Positions 1 to 9,119 of a stretch of 18,014 nucleotides of DNA are shown here, piece by piece. Below the pieces are notes generated by a model. That model was not told where the DNA came from and searched no databases. It saw only the letters and a list, made by a program, of their open reading frames with translations. Made by a program: the position numbers and the translations under genes. Origin of the DNA: an uncultured Phocaeicola sp. Lineage in GTDB: Bacteria; Bacteroidota; Bacteroidia; Bacteroidales; Bacteroidaceae. How positions within the stretch are numbered: the stretch's first letter is position 1; every line of letters starts with the position of its first letter. The DNA lies in assembly GCA_948579315.1 (NCBI GenBank), contig CAPAOL010000056.1, forward strand, positions 1-18,014. Reading direction: 5' to 3'.

Positions 1-54
1 TTCAAGGAATGGAACTTACTTATCTTTTGTTTAGTTCTATGAAGTTTTTCGATA

Positions 55-444
55 TTAGAACCGGGCTACCTCATAGAATTTAAAGAAATAGTAGAACGCA
101 ACCTTGTGCCATTTAGTCAATTCCTTATCGCCGGCAAACAAGAAGGACAGCGTTCACTTGTCAATACCTGTGTAATTGCTCAGGTGCTTGCTACGCAACC
201 CCAAGCGTTCCATTTTGGACTTGATACTTTTAATGGTTAAATTATCAATGTCCTTTCTGTCAAAATTGACAGCGGAAATAGTCAGTTTTCAGTCATCAGG
301 AATCTCACCTTTGAACATTTCACGGGCACCTTCCATCAGCTCCTTTTTGGTAAGAAGGATGTTGCCCACCATGTCTTTTTGCTCTATACGAACAATCAGA
401 CGTTTATCACTATATGATACAATCTCAACAACAATATGCGCCAT
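55..444 (-). pseudogene. Decayed small HTH-like protein gene with two in-frame TGA stops
   Basis: Reading the minus strand from an ATG at 444 gives one frame of 130 codons ending in TAA at 57-55, interrupted by TGA at 291-289 (codon 52) and TGA at 156-154 (codon 97). All three segments are protein-like and need no frameshift. The first has a basic/hydrophobic start (MAHIVVEIVS) and ends GEIPDD. The second begins KLTISAVNFD and contains KMERLGLRSKHLSNYTGIDK. The third contains TLSFLFAGDKELTKW and ends YEVARF. The GLRSKHLSNYTGIDK-x-TLSFLFAGDKEL stretch reads like a helix-turn-helix, with the second TGA between its helices. The first TGA could derive from TGG (Trp), the second from GGA, AGA or CGA. 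I recall similar proteins from Bacteroidota, but no name can be given. I infer loss of function by point mutation. Recoding or sequencing error is less likely, but can be tested. Confidence 0.6.
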
Positions 445-918
445 ACAGCGGTTCAGATAATCGGTTATACCGGAATTATTGGTGACTTATAATTGTTACA
501 AATATTTCTAACATTGTCAGGAACAGAGATTTCCGGCAGTGCTCTCTTTGTTTCCTTCTGTAAAACTTCTGGTTATCCTTCGTTCAACCTTTTCCTGTTC
601 CCTGAATTTTGTCTTGGATATGGAATTGTAAATTGTCACTTCATTTATATTCGCATATGTTTCTGTTGTGCGAGCAGTGGAATTATCAATCTTTTTTATT
701 CTAGAAAACTTTTATAATCTCCTTAGACATAGGAGGTTTGAAAAAAAGACAAAAATTGAAGTAATAACTTGGTAACCGCGTCTATTTTTACATTCTGCTG
801 TTAGTTGCTTAAGCGCTATTCTTCCTACAAATCGTGACACATCCGGCAAATACCAGCCTGAAGTCCATGATTGTCAAATGGATGAAACGGTCTTTGATAA
901 AATAAAGTGGATTACCAG
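445..918. other. Gene-poor stretch
   Basis: No convincing gene is seen. The open plus-strand frames here overlap the decayed gene or lack family features. A 65-codon minus-strand frame at 711-517 lies in the same frame as the pseudogene at 444-55, separated from it by four stop codons. It is polar and Lys/Thr/Glu-rich and has no ATG at its start, so it may be more of the same decayed locus or chance. A short inverted repeat, CTCCT/AGGAG with a 7-nt loop, lies at 719-735. Confidence 0.4.
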
Positions 919-949
919 GTTGGGGTTTAACTAATATTTTATAAATTTG
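919..949 (+). promoter_or_regulatory. Bacteroides-type promoter of the HTCS gene
   Basis: TAAATTTG at 942-949 matches the Bacteroides sigma-ABfr -7 consensus TAnnTTTG exactly. TTG at 920-922 lies 19 nt upstream, which fits the -33 TTTG element. The start of transcription would be near 955, leaving a leader of only about 20 nt before the ATG at 977. No Shine-Dalgarno sequence is seen, which is normal for the phylum. Confidence 0.55.
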
Positions 950-976
950 CAAACGTTTTTGAATATGTAAAATAAT

Positions 977-3900
977 ATGAAAGCTTATTTGAGCATTAAA
1001 CGAATTTTTCTTTTTACTGTCCTTCTCCTCGGCAGTTCTGTAGGCAGGTGCCAAATTTATAAATACATAGGACTGGAAGACGGTCTGAGCAATCAGAAAA
1101 TATATCATATCCAAAAAGACCGAAGGGGGTATATGTGGTTTCTAACCCAGGAAGGGATAGACCGTTATGACGGAAAGCGCATCAAGCATTACAATTTCTC
1201 AGATGACAGCATGAAGCTGGACTCACGGATTGCCTTGAACTGGCTTTATATGGACAGCAAGGACGTGCTGTGGGTAATCGGTCAGAAAGGCCGTGTTTTC
1301 CAGTATGATTCACAACATGATAAATTCGAACTGGCTTATGTACATCCGGAGCTGGTCAGAAACAAGTCACAGGCATTTCTGAATTACGGTTATCTGGACA
1401 AGAATGACCGTATTTGGTTATGCTATAAAGACAGCATCGCATGGTATGACATCCGTACCGGAAATACTCTACATATGCCGACACCGATCAATAGTGAAAT
1501 AGCCGCCATAGAACAGACGGATGACAACCATTTCTTTATCGGTACAGTAAACGGCCTGTTCTATGCTGAGGTAGAAAAGGGGAGGCTAAACAGAATGTCT
1601 GACAAAGCTGTGGAAAGTATCCGCACATCAGTACATGAACTCTATTACCATGCTGTTTCAAAACAACTGTTTGTGGGAAACTATAAGGAGGGAATACTTG
1701 TATATGACGTGGGAAAGACAGGAAAAATCATCCCTTGCCAATTACCCAATAATGTAGAGATAAACCGGATTGTCGCCCTGAACGATCATGAACTTCTGGT
1801 AGCTACGGGTGGCAGAGGTGTATATAAACTGGATGTGAACACATGTATGAGCGAGCCCTATATAACAGCTGATTATAATAGTTATAATGGAATGAACGGA
1901 AACAATATCAATGATATTTATGTGGACGAGGAGGAACGCATCTGGCTTGCCAATTATCCTACCGGCATCACCATCCGAAACAACCGTTATGGAAGTTATG
2001 ATTTGATAAGACACTCCATCGGCAACAGCCTTTCACTGGTGAACGATCAGGTCCATGATGTACTGGAGGACAGTGACGGTGACCTTTGGTTTGCAACCAG
2101 CAATGGTATCAGCCTTTATCAGACCGATACCAAAGAATGGCAATCATTCCTCAGTTCCTTTGAATCGGTACCGGACAATGAGAACCATATCTTTTTGACG
2201 CTGTGTGAGGTTTCTCCCGGTGTGATATGGGCCGGCGGTTTTATGTCAGGCATTTGCAAGATAGAAAAAAGGAAAGGATTTAAGATTGGTCATATTGCCC
2301 CTGCCACTATTGCGGGAGTGCGTCCCGACCAATATATATTTGACATCAAGAAAGATTCGGACGGTGATGTCTGGTCCGGCGGATATTATCATTTGAAGCG
2401 TATCAATCTTGAAACAGGAAGTGTGCGTCTGTATCCGGGAGTAAGCTCCATCACTACCATTCTGGAAAAAAATGTCCGACAGATGTGGATCGGCACAAGA
2501 ATGGGGCTCTACCGGCTTGACAAGAAATCGGGAGACTATCAGTATGTTAACCTGCCTGTTGAGTCCCCCTATATATGCTCTTTGTACCAGAGAGACGGCA
2601 ACGTCCTGTATATCGGTACTCGCGGAGCCGGATTGCTTGTATATGACATCGGCAAAAAGAAGTTCATCCACCAGTACCGTACAGACAACTGTGCGTTGAT
2701 TTCCGACAATATCTATACAATTCTTCCGCGTCAGGACGGGAGTCTCCTCATGGGCACGGAAAACGGAATAACCATTTATTCTCCCTCAAAACATACCTTC
2801 CGCAACTGGACACGGGAACAAGGGTTGATGAGTGTTAATTTTAATGTCGGCTCTGCCACAACCTACAGTAAAAACACACTTGTTTTTGGTGGGAATAACG
2901 GGGCTGTCAGATTCCCGATAGACATACAGATACCGGAGCCGCATTACTCACGTCTGTTACTGCGCGATTTCATGATAGCCTATCATCCCGTTTATCCGGG
3001 CGACGAGGGTTCTCCGCTGGAAAAGGACATTGACGAAACTGACCGGCTGGAACTGACCTACAGACAAAACTCTTTTTCCCTTGATGTAGTTTCCATTAAT
3101 TATGACTATCCTTCCAACATCCTTTATTCATGGAAGATTGACGGTTTTCATAAAGAATGGAGTCGCCCGAGCCTGGACAACCGGATTGTTGTAAGAAACC
3201 TGCCTCCGGGCAGTTACACATTGCAGATTCGTGCCATATCCAATGAGGAGAAGTACAAGACCTATGAGACACGGAACATTCAGATTGTCATAACGCCTCC
3301 GGCATGGGCCAGTGTATGGGCTATGGCCGGCTATGCAATTCTGTTGGTGCTGGTTATGGCTGCCATATTCCGTATCATTACACTGCACAAACAGAAGAAG
3401 GTTTCGGATGAAAAGACCCGTTTTTTCATTAATACGGCCCATGATATACGTACTCCGCTCACATTAATAAAGGCTCCGCTGGAGGAAGCCATAGAAAACC
3501 GTATGGTGAATGAACAGGCATTGCCGCATATGAACACGGCCCTTAAGAATGTGAATGCATTACTTCAGCTAACGACCAACCTGATAAATTTCGAACGGGT
3601 GGACGTCTACTCCTCCACCCTTTATATATCTGAATATGAGCTGAATTCCTATATGGATAATATTTGTGCCACTTTCCGCAAATATGCCGAGCTGAAACAT
3701 GTTGATTTTATTTACGAAAGTAACTTTGACTATCTGAATGTGTGGTTTGACAGTGACAAGATGGGATCCATACTGAAGAATGTCCTGTCAAATGCATTGA
3801 AGTATACACCTGAAGGCGGAAGTATCCGCATTTATGCCCGCGAGGAAGGAAACTCTTGGAGCATCGAAGTGAAAGATACCGGAATCGGCATTCCCTCATG

Positions 3901-4966
3901 TGAACAGAAAAAATTGTTCAGGAATTGTTTTCGGGGTAGTAATGTCATCAACCTGAAAGTGACAGGTAGCGGAATCGGTCTAATGTTAGTATACAAACTG
4001 GTCAGGCTGCATAAAGGCAGAATTCAGATTCAAAGCACAGAACATCAAGGAACATGTGTGCTGGTTGTTTTTCCGAAAGGGAACAGCCATCTGCACAAAG
4101 TAAAGTTTATCTCTCCCAGGACACCTTATGAATGTCCTGAGGCTATCATGCCTGGTGGCGCGTCAGGGTTACCATCCGTGGAAATATCTCAAGAGAGGTC
4201 TTTACAACGTGTCCTGATAGTAGAGGACAATGATGACTTGCGCAATTATCTTATTGACATGTTCAAAACGGATTATTATACCCAGTCCTGTCCGAATGGA
4301 AAAGAGGCGCTTGCCATAATACGGGAATTCAACCCGGTTCTTGTCATATCCGACATAATGATGCCCGAACTGGGCGGGGACAAACTCTGTTCGACCATAA
4401 AAGGCGATCTTGAAACATCCCATATTCCGGTCATTTTGTTGACTGCATTGGGAGATGAGAAAAATATGCTTGAAGGACTGGCAATCGGAGCGGACGCTTA
4501 TATTACCAAACCTTTCAGTGTGGGGATACTCAAGGCAACGGTCAAAAACATACTTACAAATCGTGCTTTGCTCCGCCAGTTTTATAATTGTATTGAAGAT
4601 AAAGAACAAAATCTTCCAGTTAATTGCACCGGTACGCTGGATTGGAAATTCATAGCTTCCGTCAAGGAATGCATAGAGGATAACATGGGAAGTCCGGACT
4701 TCAATGTAGACTTGCTCAGCAGCCGGCATCACATGAGCCGTACCAGTTTTTTTAACAAATTGAAGGCACTGACCGGTTATGCTCCGGCCGATTATATCCG
4801 GATGATACGTCTGCAACATGCCGCACAGTTGCTGAAACAGGGCGAACATACGGTAACGGAAATTGCTGACATGGTTGGGTTCTCGGATGCAAAATACTTC
4901 CGTGAAGTGTTTAAGAAATATTATAATGTAAGCCCGAGCAAATTTAATAAAAAGTCAGAAAATTGA
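977..4966 (+). CDS. Hybrid two-component system sensor/response regulator (HTCS)
   Basis: A single 1329-residue protein joins all parts of a two-component system. A signal peptide covers about residues 1-25. Two-component propeller repeats (Reg_prop) follow to about residue 680, with motifs such as GLSNQKIYHIQKDRRGYMWF at the start. A Y_Y_Y domain lies at about 690-770 and a membrane helix at about 779-803. The HisKA box has His822 (TAHDIRTPL). The HATPase domain carries Asn939 (N box) and D967TGIG. A receiver domain has phospho-acceptor Asp1126 (SDIMMPE) and Lys1178 (TKPF), and an AraC-type DNA-binding domain fills about 1220-1325. All catalytic residues are present, so it looks functional. 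In this family the periplasmic propeller senses glycan fragments and the cytoplasmic HTH activates polysaccharide-use genes. No susC/susD or glycoside hydrolase gene is in the window, so its target is off to the left or unlinked. The next gene converges on it. Confidence 0.95.
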   Translation: MKAYLSIKRIFLFTVLLLGSSVGRCQIYKYIGLEDGLSNQKIYHIQKDRRGYMWFLTQEGIDRYDGKRIKHYNFSDDSMKLDSRIALNWLYMDSKDVLWVIGQKGRVFQYDSQHDKFELAYVHPELVRNKSQAFLNYGYLDKNDRIWLCYKDSIAWYDIRTGNTLHMPTPINSEIAAIEQTDDNHFFIGTVNGLFYAEVEKGRLNRMSDKAVESIRTSVHELYYHAVSKQLFVGNYKEGILVYDVGKTGKIIPCQLPNNVEINRIVALNDHELLVATGGRGVYKLDVNTCMSEPYITADYNSYNGMNGNNINDIYVDEEERIWLANYPTGITIRNNRYGSYDLIRHSIGNSLSLVNDQVHDVLEDSDGDLWFATSNGISLYQTDTKEWQSFLSSFESVPDNENHIFLTLCEVSPGVIWAGGFMSGICKIEKRKGFKIGHIAPATIAGVRPDQYIFDIKKDSDGDVWSGGYYHLKRINLETGSVRLYPGVSSITTILEKNVRQMWIGTRMGLYRLDKKSGDYQYVNLPVESPYICSLYQRDGNVLYIGTRGAGLLVYDIGKKKFIHQYRTDNCALISDNIYTILPRQDGSLLMGTENGITIYSPSKHTFRNWTREQGLMSVNFNVGSATTYSKNTLVFGGNNGAVRFPIDIQIPEPHYSRLLLRDFMIAYHPVYPGDEGSPLEKDIDETDRLELTYRQNSFSLDVVSINYDYPSNILYSWKIDGFHKEWSRPSLDNRIVVRNLPPGSYTLQIRAISNEEKYKTYETRNIQIVITPPAWASVWAMAGYAILLVLVMAAIFRIITLHKQKKVSDEKTRFFINTAHDIRTPLTLIKAPLEEAIENRMVNEQALPHMNTALKNVNALLQLTTNLINFERVDVYSSTLYISEYELNSYMDNICATFRKYAELKHVDFIYESNFDYLNVWFDSDKMGSILKNVLSNALKYTPEGGSIRIYAREEGNSWSIEVKDTGIGIPSCEQKKLFRNCFRGSNVINLKVTGSGIGLMLVYKLVRLHKGRIQIQSTEHQGTCVLVVFPKGNSHLHKVKFISPRTPYECPEAIMPGGASGLPSVEISQERSLQRVLIVEDNDDLRNYLIDMFKTDYYTQSCPNGKEALAIIREFNPVLVISDIMMPELGGDKLCSTIKGDLETSHIPVILLTALGDEKNMLEGLAIGADAYITKPFSVGILKATVKNILTNRALLRQFYNCIEDKEQNLPVNCTGTLDWKFIASVKECIEDNMGSPDFNVDLLSSRHHMSRTSFFNKLKALTGYAPADYIRMIRLQHAAQLLKQGEHTVTEIADMVGFSDAKYFREVFKKYYNVSPSKFNKKSEN

Positions 4967-5115
4967 CGGTTGACAAGCCACTGGTATGAAGCCCCTGTGT
5001 CTCAAATATGCTATTCTTCCTCAGGTCTAATCTTCCCGGCGGAAATGATGCGCAAGACACATAGGGCCAATTCCAATAGGGTTACGGGGGTATTTTGTCT
5101 AATTCATTCCAATTA

Positions 5116-6150
5116 TCAGATATCTACCCTTTCCTGTGTTTTTCTACTGCCATAAGCACCGGCAGCACAGCACAATACAGCACCAAACAATATAGCGAAG
5201 AATGAAATCAGGGCAGACCGCGCAGCTGCATCCGTTGCCTTATCGGCAGCTACCAAAGCCTTATGTTTGATCTCCTTCCATTCCTGTGCCGCCTTTTGTA
5301 GACTAGCTTCCAAATTGTCTATCTGTTTTGCGGCTTCCAAACGTGCATTGTCTATCAGATTCATATACTGCTCAACCATTTTATCTGCTTCCGGCTTAGA
5401 CAGATTGGTATTGTTGGCTATCGCTTTGGCCAGATCATTCCGATCTATATTCTGGTTAAGTTTTTCCGTACGTTGTTTCAAACGTTTCAAAAAGTCATTC
5501 ACTGTTTCATCCGCTTCTTGAGGAGAAGCAACAATTGTCTTTATGGACTTGCTCAGATCCTCTTTTACCTCCTCCAATTGTTTTTTCAGATAGTCCGGAT
5601 GCAATTCTTTCACATCACTTTTGGCAAGTGCGGTACGAATATTTTGCGGCATGTCCCCTTCTTTCAGGACTGTGTTGAAATCAATCTTGCCAAATAATTC
5701 CTTTGCCTCCTCAGATAATGCGGAAACTCCACTTCCAACAGCATCGCCCGCTCCGGATAAGACACTACCTGTGACGGATGAAACGGCTCCCAGTGCATTC
5801 GCTGTCATTTTCGCTGTGCCTACCGCCAAAAAAATACCTAGTATTACAGCAACAATCAACGTGGTAGCCCAAACTAGAAATCCGTGTATTATCCCATCCA
5901 TACCAGCAAGCTTTCCAGCTACAAAGCCACCGGCAGTCATGCCGGCAACCAGAATGACTGCAGAACCAATCCCTACCGCAGTACCTATGCCCGAAGCGGG
6001 ATGTTCGGATAACGGATTAAGCATAAATAATCCGATACTTGAGTTTAATATGGACAGCAGTACGGATATCGCCAATACGGTCATGACACCTCCCAACACA
6101 CTACCCCAGGACACTCTGCCCTTCAGCTCTGCAAAACTTAATTTTTTCAT
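5116..6150 (-). CDS. Membrane protein with Gly-rich N-terminal helices and a long helical domain
   Basis: I chose the ATG at 6150 (MKKLSFAELKGRVSWGSVLG, 344 residues). The 39 extra upstream codons are A/T-rich and start in what looks like leader sequence. The N-terminal third has three to four hydrophobic helices rich in Gly and Ala (GSVLGGVMTVLAIS; GSAVILVAGMTAGGFVAGKL; GFLVWATTLIVAVILGIFLA). About residues 150-305 form a charged helical, probably coiled-coil region, and a single hydrophobic helix (SALISFFAILFGAVLCCAAG) lies near the C-terminus before a basic tail. The N-terminal part recalls YrzE/TIGR04086-type membrane proteins; I do not recognise the whole. Placed next to OmpA and the stress cassette, an envelope role is plausible but inferred. 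It converges with the HTCS gene. Confidence 0.8.
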   Translation of the reverse strand: MKKLSFAELKGRVSWGSVLGGVMTVLAISVLLSILNSSIGLFMLNPLSEHPASGIGTAVGIGSAVILVAGMTAGGFVAGKLAGMDGIIHGFLVWATTLIVAVILGIFLAVGTAKMTANALGAVSSVTGSVLSGAGDAVGSGVSALSEEAKELFGKIDFNTVLKEGDMPQNIRTALAKSDVKELHPDYLKKQLEEVKEDLSKSIKTIVASPQEADETVNDFLKRLKQRTEKLNQNIDRNDLAKAIANNTNLSKPEADKMVEQYMNLIDNARLEAAKQIDNLEASLQKAAQEWKEIKHKALVAADKATDAAARSALISFFAILFGAVLCCAAGAYGSRKTQERVDI

Positions 6151-6552
6151 AATTGTCAGGTTTTTAATTAATACTATAATTGATTCCTCATAAAAAAACA
6201 ACGATAAAAGAAAATTTGTTTGATTTATATTTGTCATTACAATAAATATTTGTGTTAAAAAGCGCATGAATATATAAAGTTATATTTGAAAGACTTATAT
6301 ATAAATTAAAGAGCCATATACCTTAATATACAAAATCTCATTTTATAGCTAACATGGAGTTTTTACGCTTTTGATGCTTCTAAACAGATATTAAATTTCC
6401 TCCGATTTTTCGAACTATCCTTTTTTACAAACTGTTTTCTAACAAAGTACAATGACAAAGCAATTTATTATCTTGTATACAATCATAACTATACAACTGA
6501 TAATATACCGTGTGTGACATTTTATTGTATTACCATTAATTTATTTTTAATT
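6151..6552. other. Divergent intergenic region, about 400 bp
   Basis: This very A/T-rich spacer separates the minus-strand membrane-protein gene from the plus-strand OmpA gene, so both promoters should lie here. TATATTTG at 6226-6233 and 6281-6288 matches the Bacteroides -7 consensus on the plus strand. Neither has a well-placed -33 TTTG, and both would leave leaders of over 250 nt. A 10-bp palindrome TTGTATACAA is at 6473-6482, about 70 bp before the OmpA start. No coding sequence is seen. Confidence 0.4.
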
Positions 6553-7695
6553 ATGAAAAGATCTGTCTTTGCTTTAGCATTAAGCATGGGTATCTTTACC
6601 ATGCATGCACAAAATGATCGTACCGCTCTTGAAGGCACACGTCCGGGTGACAACTGGTCTATTGAACTGAAAACCGGTGCCGTGACTCCTCTTACCCACA
6701 GTGCGTTCTTCAAAAATGTCCGTCCGGCTTTCGGAGTCGGGATCGGAAAACAACTTACTCCCATTTTCGGTTTGGGCATTCAAGGCATGGGGTATGTAAA
6801 TACCACGGCCAGCAAGACCGCATTTGACGCTTCCGAAGTGAGCGTGTTCGGCAAAGTCAATCTGATGAACCTTTTCGGAAGCTATACAGGCGAACCGCGC
6901 ATCTTTGAAATCGAAGCCTTGACAGGTATCGGATGGCTGCATTACTATCAGAACGGCCCCGGCGATACAAACTCCTGGTCAACACGCCTGGGCCTGAATC
7001 TGAATTTTAACCTGGGTGAAGAGAAAGCATGGACGTTCGGCATCAAACCGGCAGTTGTATACGATATGCAGGGAGATTTTAATCGAAAAAAAAGTCGTTT
7101 CAACGCCAATAATGCGGCTTTTGAACTGACTGCCGGATTAACCTATCATTTCATGTGTAGCAACGGTACGCACCATTTCACAACCATGAAACCGTATGAC
7201 CCGGTAGAAATCGGAGAACTGAATGACGCGGTGAACAACCTGCGGTCACAATTGAACGACAAGGACATGCAGCTGAACAATGCCATGCAGCAGGCAAATA
7301 ATCTGCAAAGAGAATTGGCTGACTGCAGAACTCAGGCTGCCAACATAGAAACTGTGGTGAAGACCAACCGCATTCCTGAGTCAATCATTACCTTCAGACA
7401 AGGGAAATCGGTAGTTGATGCCTCCCAACTCCCCAATGTGGAGCGTGTGGCCACTTACATGAAAAAGCATCCTGAAGCCAGGGTTATCATCAAAGGATAT
7501 GCTTCTCCCGAAGGCAACCTCGCTTTCAATAAGAAACTGGCAAACGCACGTGCTGAGTCCGTAAAGACCATCCTTGTAAAAAGATACAAGATCAGTGATA
7601 CCCGCATCACTGCTGAAGGACAGGGAATCGGTGACATGTTCTCGGAGCCGGACTGGAACCGCGTCAGCATTTGTACCATCGAAGAAGGTAAATAA
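6553..7695 (+). CDS. OmpA-family outer-membrane protein with N-terminal beta barrel
   Basis: The start is the ATG at 6553 because it begins a clean signal peptide (MKRSVFALALSMGIFTMHAQ); an in-frame ATG further up only adds leader sequence. The 380-residue protein has a signal peptide (1-20) and a beta-barrel-like region to about residue 205 with alternating aromatic and polar residues. A coiled coil follows at about 215-265 (LNDAVNNLRSQLNDKDMQLN), then an OmpA C-terminal domain at about 275-375. The peptidoglycan-binding loop reads KGYASPEGN...NKKLANARAESV. The Arg of the second motif is present, but the usual GHTD is replaced by GYAS, as seen in many Bacteroidota members. The likely role is tethering the outer membrane to peptidoglycan. 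It is followed by a stem-loop and the oxidoreductase gene on the same strand. Confidence 0.9.
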   Translation: MKRSVFALALSMGIFTMHAQNDRTALEGTRPGDNWSIELKTGAVTPLTHSAFFKNVRPAFGVGIGKQLTPIFGLGIQGMGYVNTTASKTAFDASEVSVFGKVNLMNLFGSYTGEPRIFEIEALTGIGWLHYYQNGPGDTNSWSTRLGLNLNFNLGEEKAWTFGIKPAVVYDMQGDFNRKKSRFNANNAAFELTAGLTYHFMCSNGTHHFTTMKPYDPVEIGELNDAVNNLRSQLNDKDMQLNNAMQQANNLQRELADCRTQAANIETVVKTNRIPESIITFRQGKSVVDASQLPNVERVATYMKKHPEARVIIKGYASPEGNLAFNKKLANARAESVKTILVKRYKISDTRITAEGQGIGDMFSEPDWNRVSICTIEEGK

Positions 7696-7750
7696 CCTTC
7701 AAATACGAGTGGAAAATAAATTCTAATAAGATAACTTTTCTATTTTCATC

Positions 7751-7787
7751 CCCCTCATTTTCCCGTTTTTCAGCAGGAAGTGAGGGG
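7751..7787 (+). terminator. Stem-loop between OmpA gene and oxidoreductase gene
   Basis: CCCCTCA (7751-7757) pairs perfectly with TGAGGGG (7781-7787). A weaker inner TTCC/GGAA pairing is possible. The sequence after it is ATAATAACAAAAT rather than a T run, so this may be an imperfect terminator or an mRNA-stabilising hairpin at the end of the OmpA message. Confidence 0.5.
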
Positions 7788-7803
7788 ATAATAACAAAAT
7801 ATT

Positions 7804-9027
7804 ATGGACTTACACTCAGGATTACCCTATTGGATCATCAGAAATTCCCTATGGGACTATTTCCATCCTTTGGAAAAGGATCTGTCGACAGATGTCGTCA
7901 TTGTAGGTTCCGGCATAACGGGAGCCTTGATGGCACACGAATTGTGCCATGCCGGAATAAAATGCTGCATAGTTGACAAACGCAGCATTGCAACCGGAAG
8001 TTCCGCAGCAAGCACCGCACTGCTGCAATATGAAATTGACGTTCCTCTTTGTCGGATGGCAAAAATCATCGGCGAGGAAAATGCTGCGACGGCTTACCAT
8101 GCCTGCCTGCAATCCATTTCTGATATAAAAAGAGTACTGGAAGAAACGGGAGTCAATGCCGGTTTCGAACAACTGCCCAGCCTCTTTTATGCCAGTAGTG
8201 CGGCGGATAACAAACTTTTGGAACAAGAACATGAAATACGGCAAAAACATAAGTTGCCGGTCAATCTGCTCGAGAAGAAGAAAATTAGAGAGGAATATAA
8301 GGTAAAGACACCCGGCAATGCCCTGATAAATGAGGCATCCGCACAAATGGATGCTTATAGGGCGGCAACCGGACTGTTAGCTTACCATATAAAGGAAAGC
8401 GGACTGAAAGTTTTTACCCATACCTCAATAAAAGAGTGTATAGAAACATCTGACGGCTGTATCATGACAACAGACAGAGGACATAAAATTAAATGCGGAT
8501 ATGTAATCATAGCCACGGGATTTGAGGCCGGACAATTCCTTCCTCAGAAAATCATGGATCTGACCTCTACCTATGCACTCGTATCGCATCCGGTAGCTTC
8601 CGAACACCTGTGGCCGACACATTGCCTGATTTGGGAAACAGCCGATCCGTATCTATACATCCGCACAACCGATAAAAACCGGATCATCGTAGGTGGTGAG
8701 GACGAAAAGTTCAGTGACCCGCAGCGCCGGGATTCATTACTCAGAAAGAAAACCCGTATCTTGGAAAGGAAGGTCAGAAAACTATTCCCCGACCTCCCTT
8801 TCGAAACGGAAATGGTATGGTGTGGCACATTTAGTACCACCAAGGACGGACTACCCTTCATCGGCAACTGGCCTGACAAGGAACGAATGTTTTTCGATTT
8901 GGGATATGGGGGAAACGGAATTACTTTCAGCATGATCGGAGCACAAATAATCTGCCGTCAGCTACAAGGTATGAAAGATGAACGCAGCGGTATTTTCGGC
9001 TACGAAAGAATCGAAAAATATTGGTAA
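7804..9027 (+). CDS. FAD-dependent oxidoreductase, DAO family (glycine/D-amino-acid oxidase-like)
   Basis: This 407-residue protein starts with a short tail and then a Rossmann FAD-binding fold: VVIVGSGITGALMAHELCHA (GxGxxG at about residues 36-41), followed by the acidic residue of the second strand (IVDKR). The C-terminal part has GLPFIGNWPD and the family-typical FFDLGYGGNGITFSMIGAQI, which closes the flavin site. No signal peptide or membrane helix is seen, so it should be cytoplasmic. The family oxidises amines such as glycine, sarcosine or D-amino acids; the true substrate cannot be read from sequence. Many relatives carry a C-terminal Rieske domain; this one lacks it. The gene ends five bases before a strong terminator and converges with the stress cassette. 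Confidence 0.88.
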   Translation: MDLHSGLPYWIIRNSLWDYFHPLEKDLSTDVVIVGSGITGALMAHELCHAGIKCCIVDKRSIATGSSAASTALLQYEIDVPLCRMAKIIGEENAATAYHACLQSISDIKRVLEETGVNAGFEQLPSLFYASSAADNKLLEQEHEIRQKHKLPVNLLEKKKIREEYKVKTPGNALINEASAQMDAYRAATGLLAYHIKESGLKVFTHTSIKECIETSDGCIMTTDRGHKIKCGYVIIATGFEAGQFLPQKIMDLTSTYALVSHPVASEHLWPTHCLIWETADPYLYIRTTDKNRIIVGGEDEKFSDPQRRDSLLRKKTRILERKVRKLFPDLPFETEMVWCGTFSTTKDGLPFIGNWPDKERMFFDLGYGGNGITFSMIGAQIICRQLQGMKDERSGIFGYERIEKYW

Positions 9028-9031
9028 AGGC

Positions 9032-9072
9032 AAGAAATGCACCGATCACTGTCAATGACCGGTGCGTTTCTT
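9032..9072. terminator. Strong intrinsic terminator, probably bidirectional
   Basis: AAGAAATGCACCG (9032-9044) pairs with CGGTGCGTTTCTT (9060-9072), with a G-T wobble, and the stem continues through TCA/TGA after one A-C mismatch to a small loop. A T-rich end follows on the plus strand and a matching run lies on the minus strand. It therefore suits both the oxidoreductase gene and the minus-strand cassette that converge here. Confidence 0.8.
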
Positions 9073-9119
9073 TGTATCGGGATATCACTGTACAATTAAT
9101 ATAAACAGTTATGCAACCA

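Noticed and set aside
55..444. Selenocysteine or other recoding at the two TGA codons
   Set aside because: No SECIS-like hairpin is evident just after the codons, the protein has no redox motif at these sites, and simple mutation is a sufficient explanation.
517..711. Minus-strand 65-codon open frame beyond the decayed HTH-like gene
   Set aside because: It has no ATG at its start, polar low-complexity content, and four stops between it and the pseudogene in the same frame. Mentioned under the gene-poor stretch but not called.
719..735. CTCCT/AGGAG stem with 7-nt loop
   Set aside because: A five-base stem with no T run is too weak to call a terminator.
4202..4849. 215-codon minus-strand frame inside the HTCS receiver/AraC region
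   Set aside because: It is antisense to an intact gene with all catalytic motifs; such shadows are common in this base composition.
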